Below are positions 43,512 through 53,350 of a stretch of DNA of 64,000 bases, one piece after another (position 1 is the first letter of the stretch; each line of letters opens with the position of its first letter). The position numbers and the translations under genes were made by a program. The notes beneath the pieces are model-generated. The model had not been told where the DNA came from and did not search any database. It saw nothing but the letters and a program-made list of their open reading frames with translations. Origin of the DNA: an uncultured Nitrospirota bacterium (GTDB lineage: Bacteria > Nitrospirota > Nitrospiria > Nitrospirales > UBA8639); contig CAKZPV010000048.1 of assembly GCA_937139405.1 (NCBI GenBank), forward strand, positions 1-64,000. Reading direction: 5' to 3'.

Positions 43512-45017
43512 ATGATTTCCCACATCTGCCTCATCACCCCTCCATCAATTTTCTTATTAGACGAACGGGTGTTCATGACCCTTGGAATTCTGAAAATCGC
43601 CGCCGTTCTTGAAAAATCTGGAGTCACCGTGGATATGTTAGATCTTTCAGGCGTGGAAAATTTCGAACAAGTTGTACATGATTACGCACAAAGGAATAGT
43701 ACAGCCTGCTACGGCCTCACTGCCACAACGCCTCAAATGCCAGCAACATCCAAGGTCCACAAAGCTATCCGTGAAGTTCAACCCGATGCACGCATCATTT
43801 TGGGCGGGCCGCATGTCACCTTAATCCATGCCGCACAACTGTATGAGAAAAAACGTGGTGAGGCAGGCCGTGGCACCACAGGCTTGAATCAACTCAGTGA
43901 AATGTTTGATGTGCTAGTTACCGGAGATGGGGAAGAGGCTATTTTTAGAGCCCTCACTGATCACCCACCAAAGCTAGTAGACGGAGATGATCCTAAATCT
44001 GAATTATTTTTAACCAACAAACGCCTCACAGAGCTTCCTTTACCCGCCAGGCATCTCCTCGATGTTGACAGTTATCAATATGAAATTGATGGCGTCCGCG
44101 CATTGTCTCTCATCGCTCAATTAGGCTGTCCGTTCGGATGTGGATTCTGTGGAGGACGGATGAGTCCATTCTTACGACGTATTCGTATGCGAACCTCTGA
44201 AAGCATTGTCCAAGAGGTTGAACACCTATATGAGACCTATGGCACCAAAGGGTTCATGTTTTATGATGATGAACTGAACGTAAACCCAAAGTTTGTTGAA
44301 TTAATGAACCTCATTGCCCAGTCGCAAAAAAATCTTGGCACCGAGTTTCGTCTTCGTGGGTTCATTAAAGCCGAGCTCTTTACTGACGAACAAGCAGAAG
44401 CGATGTATCGAGCAGGATTTCGCTGGGTTCTTGTTGGCTTTGAATCCGGGCACGAGCGTATCCTGACGAATATTCAGAAAAAAGCGTCTCAAGCTGATAA
44501 TACTCGCTGTATGGACATTGCTAAACGTCATAACTTGAAAGTAAAAGCCCTCATGTCGGTTGGGCATCCTGGAGAATCAGAAGAAACCATTCGAGCAACA
44601 AGAGATTGGCTTATTGAAGTCAAACCTAATGACTTTGATTCCACGGTTATTACAACGTACCCTGGAACACCCTACTTCGATGAAGCGATCGAAACCCAAC
44701 CTGGCATTTGGACGTATACATATAATAAAACCGGTGACCGGCTCCACAGCGTGGCCGTCGATTACCGGGAAACTGCCGAATACTACAAAGGCATACCAGG
44801 CGAATATACCTCTTATGTCTATACTGACCATCTGAGTTCTCCTGAACTCGTGCGATTGCGCGACTGGCTCGAAGCCGATGTCCGCCAACATCTAGGGATT
44901 CCTTATAATACGGGGGCTCCCGCAGTTCGATATGAGCATTCCATGGGACAGGGAGGCATTCCTTCATCAATTCTTAGGACATCCTCGCTACAAGTACCGG
45001 AGACATCTGCCAAATAG
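43512..45017 (+). CDS. B12-binding-domain radical SAM protein
   Basis: 501 residues. The frame opens at 43494, but AAGGAG at 43498-43503 points to the ATG at 43512. An N-terminal cobalamin-binding-like domain (VFMTLGILKIAAVLEKSG, IILGGPHVTL, VLVTGDGEEA; about 1-160) precedes the radical SAM core with cysteines in CPFGCGFCGG, the C-x3-C-x2-C cluster site. FMFYDDELNVNP and VLVGFESGHERIL are the later barrel strands. Family members methylate, rearrange or form C-C bonds on unactivated carbons, often in lipid, hopanoid or antibiotic pathways. Its neighbours are sugar enzymes and methyltransferases. Substrate unknown; a methylation or ring reaction on a glycan or lipid is possible. Confidence 0.82.
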   Translation: MISHICLITPPSIFLLDERVFMTLGILKIAAVLEKSGVTVDMLDLSGVENFEQVVHDYAQRNSTACYGLTATTPQMPATSKVHKAIREVQPDARIILGGPHVTLIHAAQLYEKKRGEAGRGTTGLNQLSEMFDVLVTGDGEEAIFRALTDHPPKLVDGDDPKSELFLTNKRLTELPLPARHLLDVDSYQYEIDGVRALSLIAQLGCPFGCGFCGGRMSPFLRRIRMRTSESIVQEVEHLYETYGTKGFMFYDDELNVNPKFVELMNLIAQSQKNLGTEFRLRGFIKAELFTDEQAEAMYRAGFRWVLVGFESGHERILTNIQKKASQADNTRCMDIAKRHNLKVKALMSVGHPGESEETIRATRDWLIEVKPNDFDSTVITTYPGTPYFDEAIETQPGIWTYTYNKTGDRLHSVAVDYRETAEYYKGIPGEYTSYVYTDHLSSPELVRLRDWLEADVRQHLGIPYNTGAPAVRYEHSMGQGGIPSSILRTSSLQVPETSAK

Positions 45018-45219
45018 ACTCACCGTAACCCCCGAACCATGAGAATGCCGAGCGATATGCCTCCTCAAAAGAGACACGTAGGGGATTCTCTTGAAACGTA
45101 AATTTCGATATTATCCTCACAAAACCCAATCTCATATTTCACACTAAATTCCGCTCTCGAGAATTCATCGGGCTTCAAAATTCAACGAACGTTCCATTGA
45201 TCAATCATCCAAGAATCCA

Positions 45220-46125
45220 ATGAAAAAAAATCTTATTTTAGCCATGGGAACGGGATATTCGGAGGCTGATTTAGCGCCATTCTTTAATTCCCTCAACCAA
45301 AGCGGTTTCAAGGGTGACATTTGCTACATCACCCGCGAACAAGATGCCTCAGCCCTTTCAAATTTTTCAAAAGTAGGGAACATCAAAATTCATCTCTTTC
45401 GCGAACAGCGCCCTATGAAAAAAAAGCGAATCAGAAAAATTGGGAAATTTATTGACGCCGCATGCGCTCGCTATCCTCTGTTAGGCAATCTCACAATGGA
45501 TTTCAGAGAAAAGTATGCGTTCAAAAACGCGTGCGCTCACCTCAGACGCCATTTTCTCATTCGAGACATTCTTGGTACGTTGGCTCCTGACTACGAAAAT
45601 GTGATGATGACCGATGTTCGTGACGTGATCTTTCAGCGAGATCCCTTTGATTTTGATATTCAACCTGAGTCGATCTATTACTTTCTCGAGGCTGAACATA
45701 CGAGAATTCAAAGTTGCGAAAAGAACTCGTGGTGGATTACGGAGATGCTTGGAGAGGAAGCCTTACAGAGACTCGGGCACAATCATATTTCTTGTGGTGG
45801 GACAATCATTGGTTGTCCATCGATTATGCACAAGCATTTCCAGATCACTACAGAATCTATTACGAAAAATCTTCGATGCTGTAATAGAGCTGGCATCGAT
45901 CAAGCACCCCACCATCTGATTGTTTGGGACCAACTCGTTCCAAATATTCATGTGATCCCCAATCGTGCTGGCATTATCCTCACGATGCAAACCACAAAAA
46001 GGGAACATTGGAGCATTACTGAAGATGGGTTAATCCTCGTCGACGGCGAAAAAATCCCCAATACTGTTCATCAATATGACCGATATCCAGACGCCACCAA
46101 AGCTATTCTCACCCGCTACACTTAA
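45220..46125 (+). CDS. putative GT-A-fold glycosyltransferase
   Basis: 301 residues. I do not recognise a named family with certainty. The N-terminal half reads MKKNLILAMGTGYSEADL and continues with a strand GDICYITREQDASAL, as in nucleotide-sugar enzymes. VMMTDVRDVIFQRDPFDF (about 128-145) looks like the D-x-D-type metal motif of GT-A proteins. ISCGGTIIGCPSIM and a late HQYDRYPD (histidine that may bind metal) also fit. It stands 202 bases after the radical SAM gene and 83 before an FkbM gene, all on one strand. A sugar-transfer role is an inference from the fold and position. Confidence 0.6.
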   Translation: MKKNLILAMGTGYSEADLAPFFNSLNQSGFKGDICYITREQDASALSNFSKVGNIKIHLFREQRPMKKKRIRKIGKFIDAACARYPLLGNLTMDFREKYAFKNACAHLRRHFLIRDILGTLAPDYENVMMTDVRDVIFQRDPFDFDIQPESIYYFLEAEHTRIQSCEKNSWWITEMLGEEALQRLGHNHISCGGTIIGCPSIMHKHFQITTESITKNLRCCNRAGIDQAPHHLIVWDQLVPNIHVIPNRAGIILTMQTTKREHWSITEDGLILVDGEKIPNTVHQYDRYPDATKAILTRYT

Positions 46126-46208
46126 AACATGAGGAACAAAGGGCAATAGATGAAGATTCCTATCGTCACAATCTAATTTGTATCGGCCAAGGATATCTAG
46201 GAAATTCC

Positions 46209-47033
46209 ATGATAAAAAAATTCGCATATAAAATCAGACCCTTTACGTCAAAGCGTATCAGAAAGTTAATTTATAAAGTTGGCCTGATCATGCATGAGAA
46301 GGCTCCGTATCCAAATATGGAGTCTACCCTCTACGATCTTAAGCACAGGGGGTTCAGCCCATCGGCCACTGTGGATGTGGGGGCCTACCACGGAGAATGG
46401 ACAAACATGTTCAAAAAAATCTTTCCTTCTACCAAAGTCCTGATGGTAGAGGCTCAAAAGGAAAAAGCTCCGAGACTCAAGGAAGTGTGTGAAAGGTTTT
46501 CCGGAGAAGTTTTTTGTGAAACCGCTTTATTAGGAGCCAATGCCGGACAAGAAGTGGAATTTGTCCAAATGGAAACAGGCAGTTCAGTTTTTGAAGAATC
46601 CAGCCCCTATGCGAGGAAACGTCTTAAAAAAACACTGACAACTCTAGACAGCCTACTGGAAGCTCATAGAGATTTTCAAAAAATTGATTTTCTCAAATTA
46701 GACGTTCAGGGCTATGAGTTAGAAGTACTCAAAGGTGCCACAGCTCTCCTGAAACATACGGATTTCGTCTTGATGGAAACATCATTGATTCCCATCAACC
46801 AAGGTTGCCCACTAATCTTAGAGGTCATGGCATTTATGGATAGTATGGGCTTCCGCGCTATGGATTTCTGCTCTCAAGTTCGAAGAAAGGACGGATCGTT
46901 GTGGGCAACGGATTTGTTATTCGTTAGCAAAGGCTCTCAATATCTGCCTGATGCACAATTAGATGAAACGAATTGGGAAATCACCAAGCAGGCACGAGAA
47001 CTTCTCCAGCAAGGAGCTGAAAGAGGTGCGTAA
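46209..47033 (+). CDS. FkbM-family SAM-dependent methyltransferase
   Basis: 274 residues. The SAM-binding loop is ATVDVGAYHGEWTNMFKKIF (about 56-75), then VLMVEAQKEKA, and the FkbM strand IDFLKLDVQGYELEVLKGA (about 158-176). LMETSLIPINQGCP follows. It differs from the FkbM protein at 26609 in the loop and in its acidic-residue spacing, so the two are separate paralogues. It is 83 bases after the putative glycosyltransferase gene and convergent, with a 12-base gap, to the next FkbM gene. Probably a sugar O-methyltransferase. Confidence 0.82.
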   Translation: MIKKFAYKIRPFTSKRIRKLIYKVGLIMHEKAPYPNMESTLYDLKHRGFSPSATVDVGAYHGEWTNMFKKIFPSTKVLMVEAQKEKAPRLKEVCERFSGEVFCETALLGANAGQEVEFVQMETGSSVFEESSPYARKRLKKTLTTLDSLLEAHRDFQKIDFLKLDVQGYELEVLKGATALLKHTDFVLMETSLIPINQGCPLILEVMAFMDSMGFRAMDFCSQVRRKDGSLWATDLLFVSKGSQYLPDAQLDETNWEITKQARELLQQGAERGA

Positions 47034-47045
47034 GGCGATGGATAT

Positions 47046-47720
47046 CTATTTCCTCGAATAAAATTCTAGGGAAAACTCACCAGGGACTTGTCGTAACGTC
47101 TGACACTGCAAAAAACCCATTTCCTTTAAGATCCGACGGCACTTCTCCGTATCACAATTGTAATCATGCAGCTCAAAGACCGCAGTGCGCACTTTGGAAA
47201 AGATCTCTGAACTACTTTCCAAAAATCCCAACTCCGAGCCTTCAATATCACATTTGAGTAAATCTATCTCTGGAATGTCTGCCAATTTCTCAGGCAAATT
47301 GATATAAGGGACGAGCACACCTCGTTCTCTCGATTTTGTGACAATATCGACCCTGTTCATGGCATGAAAGGGTTTTTCTACAATCTTTCCCTGTCCATGG
47401 CGTTGTCCGACAAGACCATGCAGCATGGTCAGGCGGTCAGCCAAAAAACTCTCGGCGGTTAATCGTCTCTGTAATTTCTTGAAAACTCTTGAGCTTCCTT
47501 CTATACAGACAATTCGAAAATCCTTCGCTACATCTGAATTTCGTAGTAACCAATCTGTCGCCTTCAATGTAAAAAAACCGACATTGGCACCTATATCCAC
47601 AATTGTCACCAGTTCTTTTGAAGATCGGGCCTTGAACGCTTCCTGAATAGCAAAATCGTATTCTCTATCAACAAAAATATCATTATAGATAAGCCACTCT
47701 CCTTGATCTTCTATGGTCAC
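47046..47720 (-). CDS. FkbM-family methyltransferase, possibly 5'-interrupted
   Basis: 224 residues from a GTG at 47720. The SAM loop is VTIVDIGANVGFFTLKATDW, then IVCIEGSSRVFKKL and the FkbM strand IDLLKCDIEGSELGFLE. The N-terminus is odd: eight codons upstream is an in-frame TAG (47742-47744). Beyond it the same frame stays open to a GTG at 47825 and encodes a basic stretch typical of these proteins' starts (GIFKKIIKRMRRAQ, then REQQRRLDIE before the stop). A TGG-to-TAG change would explain this. The part after the stop still contains all visible SAM motifs, so the short form could work. Possible pseudogene or re-initiation. Confidence 0.7.
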   Translation of the reverse strand: MTIEDQGEWLIYNDIFVDREYDFAIQEAFKARSSKELVTIVDIGANVGFFTLKATDWLLRNSDVAKDFRIVCIEGSSRVFKKLQRRLTAESFLADRLTMLHGLVGQRHGQGKIVEKPFHAMNRVDIVTKSRERGVLVPYINLPEKLADIPEIDLLKCDIEGSELGFLESSSEIFSKVRTAVFELHDYNCDTEKCRRILKEMGFLQCQTLRQVPGEFSLEFYSRK

Positions 47721-47854
47721 AGTCAGACCAGAGCGCAGTGTCTACTCGATATCAAGTCTCCGTTGCTGCTCCCTGGCATGCTGGGCTCTTCGCATCCGCT
47801 TTATGATTTTCTTGAAAATTCCCACGAAAATAATCCAGCTTCTGGAATTACCGT

Positions 47855-48346
47855 CTAGTCATATTTCATTTTCACATCAACATGAGTGATGCGCCTATTC
47901 ACCTCAAACGCTACCTCTTCAAAGCTGGGTGGGGCTAAATATAAGGTGGGATCATTGGAGAATCCAAAACCCTCAGTAGGAAGGCCAATCCAATTGCGAT
48001 CAAATTTATGGTTATCATTTTCGTCATGATAGACGACCACAGCATATTGACCATTTTCGGGAGCAGACACACAAAGTGTCATTGAGCCCTCTTCGGCTGG
48101 CTCTCGCTCTTTATCCGCTTTTTTCCCTTTCACTAAGAATGTTTTCGGACCTGGACCATACAATATAGCCTTAACTGTTCCTTCCATATTACGGATCCCA
48201 TAAATATGAACATGAATAGGCGTCCCCCATGAAGGACATCCATTCGAGGGAACCTGAGGAACAGCCCCCATACTCACCCCAGCACTCACTAAAATAATAA
48301 GAAAAGAGATCAATTTAGACTCCGGATGACCTGTATATATCCTCAA
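47855..48346 (-). CDS. secreted DUF2141-like protein
   Basis: 163 residues. An N-terminal hydrophobic stretch (LISFLIILVSAGVSMGAV, about 12-29) suggests a signal peptide. The rest resembles the DUF2141 family: a beta-sandwich pattern with VHIYGIRNMEGTVKAILYG, QYAVVVYHDENDNHKFDRNWIGLPTEGFGFSNDP (family-typical D-x-N-x-N-x-x-D loop that may bind calcium). The reading frame opens with TTG at 48346; a second TTG twelve codons on has CCGGAG before it and is a possible true start. It is 18 bases downstream of lspA on the same strand. Function unknown. Confidence 0.72.
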   Translation of the reverse strand: MRIYTGHPESKLISFLIILVSAGVSMGAVPQVPSNGCPSWGTPIHVHIYGIRNMEGTVKAILYGPGPKTFLVKGKKADKEREPAEEGSMTLCVSAPENGQYAVVVYHDENDNHKFDRNWIGLPTEGFGFSNDPTLYLAPPSFEEVAFEVNRRITHVDVKMKYD

Positions 48347-48364
48347 AAACCAGGGGATAACCAG

Positions 48365-48877
48365 TTACAATTGCGAGTCTTCTTGTGGAGTGAGATCGGG
48401 TTTTCGCTTTTCGAAGGCAAATAAGAGGAGGAGGGAGACCACACCGACACTGATGGCCGAATCAGCTACATTGAAGGCTGGCCAATGATAGCCATTAATA
48501 TAGAAATCTAAGAAATCAATGACTTCACCATATTGAAGACGATCAATAAAATTTCCGATGGCTCCACCAAAGATCGACGCAATGGTGAGTTGGCCCCACC
48601 AATCCTGTGGATCTAGCCGTAAAAAAATGGTGATGAGTAGGCCCATAGCTAGTACAGACGTCAGAAAAAAAAAGATAATCCTAAATCCACTGCTCATGGT
48701 TCCCATAATGCCAAATGCCGCTCCTGGATTGCGGATATAGGTGAGATTAAAATACCCGGGGATAATTGAGATCGATTGGTGGAGATACATCGAACTATCA
48801 ATATAGATTTTCGTGATTTGATCGACCACAATAATAGCCAACACCACGAACCCTAACACCACATATCTGCGAATCAT
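48365..48877 (-). CDS. lspA: lipoprotein signal peptidase
   Basis: 170 residues with four transmembrane segments. The family signature FDRLQYGEVIDFLDFYI-like region appears as GNFIDRLQYG with one catalytic aspartate and FNVADSAISVG with the other. YIRNPGAAFG near residue 52 is the conserved N-x-G-A-A motif. It cleaves the signal peptide of prolipoproteins in the inner membrane. Its ATG overlaps the ileS stop by 4 bases, the classic ileS-lspA arrangement. Confidence 0.95.
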   Translation of the reverse strand: MIRRYVVLGFVVLAIIVVDQITKIYIDSSMYLHQSISIIPGYFNLTYIRNPGAAFGIMGTMSSGFRIIFFFLTSVLAMGLLITIFLRLDPQDWWGQLTIASIFGGAIGNFIDRLQYGEVIDFLDFYINGYHWPAFNVADSAISVGVVSLLLLFAFEKRKPDLTPQEDSQL

Positions 48878-51747
48878 GTGACTCCCACCAACGCCTCGAC
48901 ACAGCGACTACAGAGAGTGGGAAAATCGGCCTCTCCCCCCACATCGTTCCTAATATTCCAACATCGATCACATTTTTCACCCTCCGCCTTAACGACGTCG
49001 ATAACCACACCAAGACTGATATCCACCAATTCATGATCTTTTTCTATCACCTCAGCTATCGGTTCCACTGCCACGCAGGAGACAATAAAGAGCGCAGGAA
49101 GATCCTGTAAATATTGTTGTAACAACGCACACTTTGCTTCAGTCGCCCGCAAGAGAACTTGAGCCTCTAACGACGAGCCAATCACTTTATCCCGTCGTTT
49201 CTTCTCCAAAGCTCCCTGAACAATTTTTCGCACCTGAAATAAATAATCCCACGAGCTGTGCAAATCAGAGTTCGCAAATACCTTTGGCGAGACGGGAAAT
49301 TCTGCCAAGTGGACACTCGGCAACTTTGAACCTGTCTGTTTCGAAGTTGACAACACCTGCCAAATTTCTTCAGCAGTAAAACTCAATATCGGAGCCATGA
49401 GTTTGGCTAATGCGGTCACGATCTCAAACAAAACCGTCTGGGACCCACGGCGGAGTGGCGAGTTAGTTGGAAAAGTATAGAGCCGGTCTTTGAGAATATC
49501 CAAATACGTCGCACTCATATCTGTCGAACAAAAGTAATCGATCTCATGTACGACCTGTCGGAATTGAAATTGGGCATACCCCTTTTTGACATTCTCGATT
49601 AGTTGCCCTAATCGCCACAGCGCCCATTGGTCCAACTCGGGCAATTCTGAATGAGGCACTGCATGAACAGTTGCATCAAAGTCAAACAAGTTACTCAGAA
49701 GAAATCGGCAGGTGTTGCGTACTTTTCGATAGGCATCCATCAACTGCTTCACAATATCTTTGGAGATACGAAGATCTTCCTGGTAGTCCTGCGAGGCGAC
49801 CCATAATCGTAAAATTTCTGCACCAGACTCTTTGATAATGTTTTGTGGGGAAATCACATTCCCAGCCGTCTTCGACATCTTCTTGCCTTCGCCATCTAGG
49901 ACAAACCCATGCGTCAGCACGGCCCGATAGGGTGCTTGTTCATCCGTCGTGACCGAGGTTAACAGCGAACTATGGAACCACCCTCGATGTTGATCGGACC
50001 CCTCAAGATACAAATCTGCGGGATACCAGCCAGCACCTTGAGGTCTCAACACGGCCGCATGACTCACACCAGATTCAAACCACACATCTAAAATATCATG
50101 TTCTTTCTTGAACGATCCGTGACCGCATTGCGCACAGGTGGTTCCAGCCGGCAGCAATTCGCTCCCAGGACGGCTAAACCAAATATCAGCACCGCCCTTC
50201 TCCATGAGCATTCCAATGTGCTCAATGACTTTGGCATCGGCAAGAGGAGCAAAACAGACTTCACACGAAAACGCGGGAATAGGCGTGCCCCACATACGTT
50301 GACGCGACAAACACCAATCTGGACGGTTCAATATCATGCCATGAATACGATCGCGACCTCTCTCTGGGAACCACTGCACCTTATCGATTTCCTTGAGGGC
50401 AGTCTGCCGGAGATTGGCTTCCTCCATCGAGACAAACCATTGATGGGTCGCCCGAAAAATGACCGGCTTTTTGCAGCGCCAACAATGCGGGTATGAATGC
50501 TCAAGTTTCTTTTCCCCAACTAATAGTTTCTTGGATTTCAAGAGGTCAATAATCTCAGAATTGGCTTCCAAGACGGGCTGCCCAGCACATTCAGGAAATT
50601 CATCCGTAAACCGTCCTGCATTATTGACCGGCACCAGAATATCTAATGGCTGTTGATTGGGCAGCACGGTAAGCAACGGTGGTTTGTTGTATTTCAAGGT
50701 TAAAAGATAGTCGTCCATCCCGTGTCCCGGAGCAATGTGGACACACCCAGTCCCCTGCTCCAAAGTAACAAAGTCTCCATTGAGGATGGGGACCTCTTTC
50801 TTGGTAAATGGAGGGTGGCACGTCCACCCTTCAAAATCTTTTCCTTTTTTCTTACCGAGGACCTCAAATTTCTCAATTTTGCATGCTTTAGCAAAGGTGT
50901 CTTCCAACCCAACCGCAACAATATAAGCCTCATCATCGACCTGAAGCACCGCATAGTCAAAATCCGGATGCAGACAAATGGCTTGATTGGCTGGAAGCGT
51001 CCATGGAGTCGTCGTCCAAATCACAGCCGATACCGCTCGCAATCCCTTCACCGTAGGAAGATCCAGGCGTTGCTCAGCACCCATTTCAGTTGGCCCAACG
51101 GTAAAAGGAAATTTCACATACACCGACGGAGAGAGATGATCCTCATATTCCACTTCGGCTTCTGCTAGAGCCGTTTGATCCACCGTGCACCACAACACTG
51201 GCTTCAATCCTTTATACACCCGCCCTTTTTCCACAAATTTCCCGAACTCACGAACAATGGCCGCTTCATAGGCATGATCCATGGTCAGATAGGGATGATC
51301 CCAATCGCCAAAGATGGCCAAACGACGGAACTCATCTCGTTGAATCTCAACAAATTTCTGTGCGTATTCTCGGCAAATCTTTCGCAGCTCTACCGCACTC
51401 AAATCTTTTTTCTTGGAGCCAAGCTGCTTAGACACTTGGTGCTCAATCGGCAGCCCATGACAATCCCATCCTGGAATGTAGGGCACACGAAAACCTTCCA
51501 TCGTTTTTGATTTAATGATGATGTCCTTCAAAATTTTATTGAGCCCATGCCCAATATGAATATGCCCATTGGCATATGGAGGACCGTCATGAAGAATATA
51601 CAGAGGACGGTCTTGGCGAGACGCCTGGATGCGCTCGTACATCCGCTCCTGCTCCCACCACGCTAAACGCTCTGGTTCCTTTTGAGGCAAATTGGCCTTC
51701 ATCGGAAACTCGGTCTTGGGAAGATTCAATGTTGATTTATAGTCCAT
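48874..51747 (-). CDS. ileS: isoleucyl-tRNA synthetase
   Basis: 957 residues, class I synthetase of the usual bacterial length. The HIGH signature is in PPYANGHIHIGHGLNK (about 57-72) and the KMSKS loop is GKKMSKTAGNV near residue 620. The editing domain with WTTTPWTLPANQA lies between them. The C-terminal zinc finger is seen as CDRCWNI and LCSRCVEAL (four cysteines). It charges tRNA-Ile with isoleucine in the cytoplasm. The start at 51747 is MDYKSTLNLPKTEFPMKANLP, a typical N-terminus. No T-box or other leader is visible in the 174 bases upstream. Confidence 0.96.
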   Translation of the reverse strand: MDYKSTLNLPKTEFPMKANLPQKEPERLAWWEQERMYERIQASRQDRPLYILHDGPPYANGHIHIGHGLNKILKDIIIKSKTMEGFRVPYIPGWDCHGLPIEHQVSKQLGSKKKDLSAVELRKICREYAQKFVEIQRDEFRRLAIFGDWDHPYLTMDHAYEAAIVREFGKFVEKGRVYKGLKPVLWCTVDQTALAEAEVEYEDHLSPSVYVKFPFTVGPTEMGAEQRLDLPTVKGLRAVSAVIWTTTPWTLPANQAICLHPDFDYAVLQVDDEAYIVAVGLEDTFAKACKIEKFEVLGKKKGKDFEGWTCHPPFTKKEVPILNGDFVTLEQGTGCVHIAPGHGMDDYLLTLKYNKPPLLTVLPNQQPLDILVPVNNAGRFTDEFPECAGQPVLEANSEIIDLLKSKKLLVGEKKLEHSYPHCWRCKKPVIFRATHQWFVSMEEANLRQTALKEIDKVQWFPERGRDRIHGMILNRPDWCLSRQRMWGTPIPAFSCEVCFAPLADAKVIEHIGMLMEKGGADIWFSRPGSELLPAGTTCAQCGHGSFKKEHDILDVWFESGVSHAAVLRPQGAGWYPADLYLEGSDQHRGWFHSSLLTSVTTDEQAPYRAVLTHGFVLDGEGKKMSKTAGNVISPQNIIKESGAEILRLWVASQDYQEDLRISKDIVKQLMDAYRKVRNTCRFLLSNLFDFDATVHAVPHSELPELDQWALWRLGQLIENVKKGYAQFQFRQVVHEIDYFCSTDMSATYLDILKDRLYTFPTNSPLRRGSQTVLFEIVTALAKLMAPILSFTAEEIWQVLSTSKQTGSKLPSVHLAEFPVSPKVFANSDLHSSWDYLFQVRKIVQGALEKKRRDKVIGSSLEAQVLLRATEAKCALLQQYLQDLPALFIVSCVAVEPIAEVIEKDHELVDISLGVVIDVVKAEGEKCDRCWNIRNDVGGEADFPTLCSRCVEALVGVT

Positions 51748-51921
51748 AGCGAAAAATTCGAAAAAGCATAAAAAAAGGCAAATGCATTCTAGCCGTGGCC
51801 TAGAAACCCGTCAAACAACGCTGATGGCAAGCCCACATCATCGCAGAGAGCGGGAATCAAAAGATGTCTCTTGATAATGGATCAAATGATGAGGAAAGGG
51901 AAACGAATAAAAGGAAGGCGA

Positions 51922-53073
51922 TTAACTCTGAGCCATCATCCGCTCCAACGCAATCTTGGCTAGAATTTTTTCATCATCTGGAACCGAAATGCGATTCACG
52001 ACCTGCCCCTTCGCTAAATTTTCCATGGCCCAACACATATGAGGAGCATCGATCCGAAACATCGTCGCGCACCGGCACACCATCGGCGAGAGAAAAAAGA
52101 CTTTTTTGTCGGTTTGCTCCGCTTTCAGCCGATTCACCAAGTTTAATTCGGTTCCCACAACCCAGGCCGTCCCGGCTGGCGCTTTGGAAACAGTTTGAAT
52201 AATAAATTCCGTGGATCCTACAAGGTCGGCTTTATTGACCACATTTTCATGACATTCAGGGTGCACGATGACCTGAATCCCAGGATACTGTTTCCTGAAA
52301 TAGTCCACATGAGCGGGTTGGAACATTTGGTGGACACTACAATGACCTTTCCAAAGGATAAGTTTCGCCTGACGAATAGCCGCCTCGGTATTCCCTCCAT
52401 TGTCCTTAAAGGGATCCCACACAATCATGTCCTCTTGAGGAAAGCCCATTTTATTCGCGACGTTTCGCCCGAGATGTTCATCTGGGAAAAAGAGAATTTT
52501 CTCTCTTCTGGACCAAGCCCAATTCATAACCGCTTTGGCATTAGATGAGGTGCAAGTAATCCCGCCGTGCTCTCCACAGAATGCCTTCAAATCGGCAGCC
52601 GAGTTCACATACACCACAGGAGTCACAACGTCTTCAGCCGAGACAATCCTAGACAAGGCATCCCAACATTCATCAACCTGTTCAATTGCCGCCATATCAG
52701 CCATAGAACAGCCTGCATTTAAGTCCGGCAAGATTACTGTTTGTTTCGAACGACTCAGAATATCTGCCGTTTCAGCCATAAAATGCACACCACAGAACAC
52801 GACGTGCGGGAATTCAGACCGCTCAGCCGCTAATTTTGACAACAAGAGAGAGTCCCCACGCAAATCAGCATGGACGATGACTTCATCGCGTTGATAGTTA
52901 TGACCGAGCACTAAAACCTGATCACCAAGACTTTTCTTGGCCTCTACAATTCGGTCAAACAATTCCTCAGCCGGACGATCCTGATAATCGGCGATGGGCA
53001 ACTCAGTGCTTGCGGACCCGTTCACATTATCTTCCTTAGTATCTAGACTCGTTGGGTTCAACAGTTGGTTCAT
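51922..53073 (-). CDS. nadA: quinolinate synthase
   Basis: 383 residues from the ATG at 53073, which is preceded by GAGGA about 6 bases upstream; the frame also opens at 53100 with a GTG nine codons earlier. NadA condenses iminoaspartate with dihydroxyacetone phosphate in NAD synthesis, using a [4Fe-4S] cluster. The three ligand cysteines are apparent in VVFCGVHFMAE, HPECHENVV and MVCRCATMFR. Also seen are VLGHNYQRDEV, DLNAGCSMAD and ITCTSSNAKAVM. It lies next to ileS on the same strand but with a 174-base gap, and is divergent from thiC. Confidence 0.93.
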   Translation of the reverse strand: MNQLLNPTSLDTKEDNVNGSASTELPIADYQDRPAEELFDRIVEAKKSLGDQVLVLGHNYQRDEVIVHADLRGDSLLLSKLAAERSEFPHVVFCGVHFMAETADILSRSKQTVILPDLNAGCSMADMAAIEQVDECWDALSRIVSAEDVVTPVVYVNSAADLKAFCGEHGGITCTSSNAKAVMNWAWSRREKILFFPDEHLGRNVANKMGFPQEDMIVWDPFKDNGGNTEAAIRQAKLILWKGHCSVHQMFQPAHVDYFRKQYPGIQVIVHPECHENVVNKADLVGSTEFIIQTVSKAPAGTAWVVGTELNLVNRLKAEQTDKKVFFLSPMVCRCATMFRIDAPHMCWAMENLAKGQVVNRISVPDDEKILAKIALERMMAQS

Positions 53074-53237
53074 CAGTTCCTCGTTATTCAAGAAAAGCAC
53101 AGGTAGACTTTTTATTGTATCAAATCAAATACGTTTGAAAAAGCTCAAATGCCCAATGCTGACGATCTCTCATCAAATGAAAAGAGGCCCGCTTGACTCA
53201 TTGACAAGGCCCAGGTTGAGCGTTAGCATTGATTTTA

Positions 53238-53325
53238 CAAGGCTAGGGGAGCGTTTTGCTGAGATGTCCAAGATAAATTGGACGACCCTCATACCTGACC
53301 TGGGTAATACCAGCGTAGGGAAGCG
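53238..53325 (+). promoter_or_regulatory. TPP riboswitch (THI element) of thiC
   Basis: The aptamer core is plain: GGCTAGGGGAGC at 53241-53252, CTGAGA at about 53259-53264, then ACCCTCATACCTGACCTGGG, and the strongly conserved GGTAATACCAGCGTAGGGAA ending near 53323. The closing helix uses GGGG with the later TAGGG segment region. It senses thiamine pyrophosphate in the leader of the thiamine operon. Confidence 0.93.
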
Positions 53326-53350
53326 GCACAATGAGAATTAATTTGTTTAG

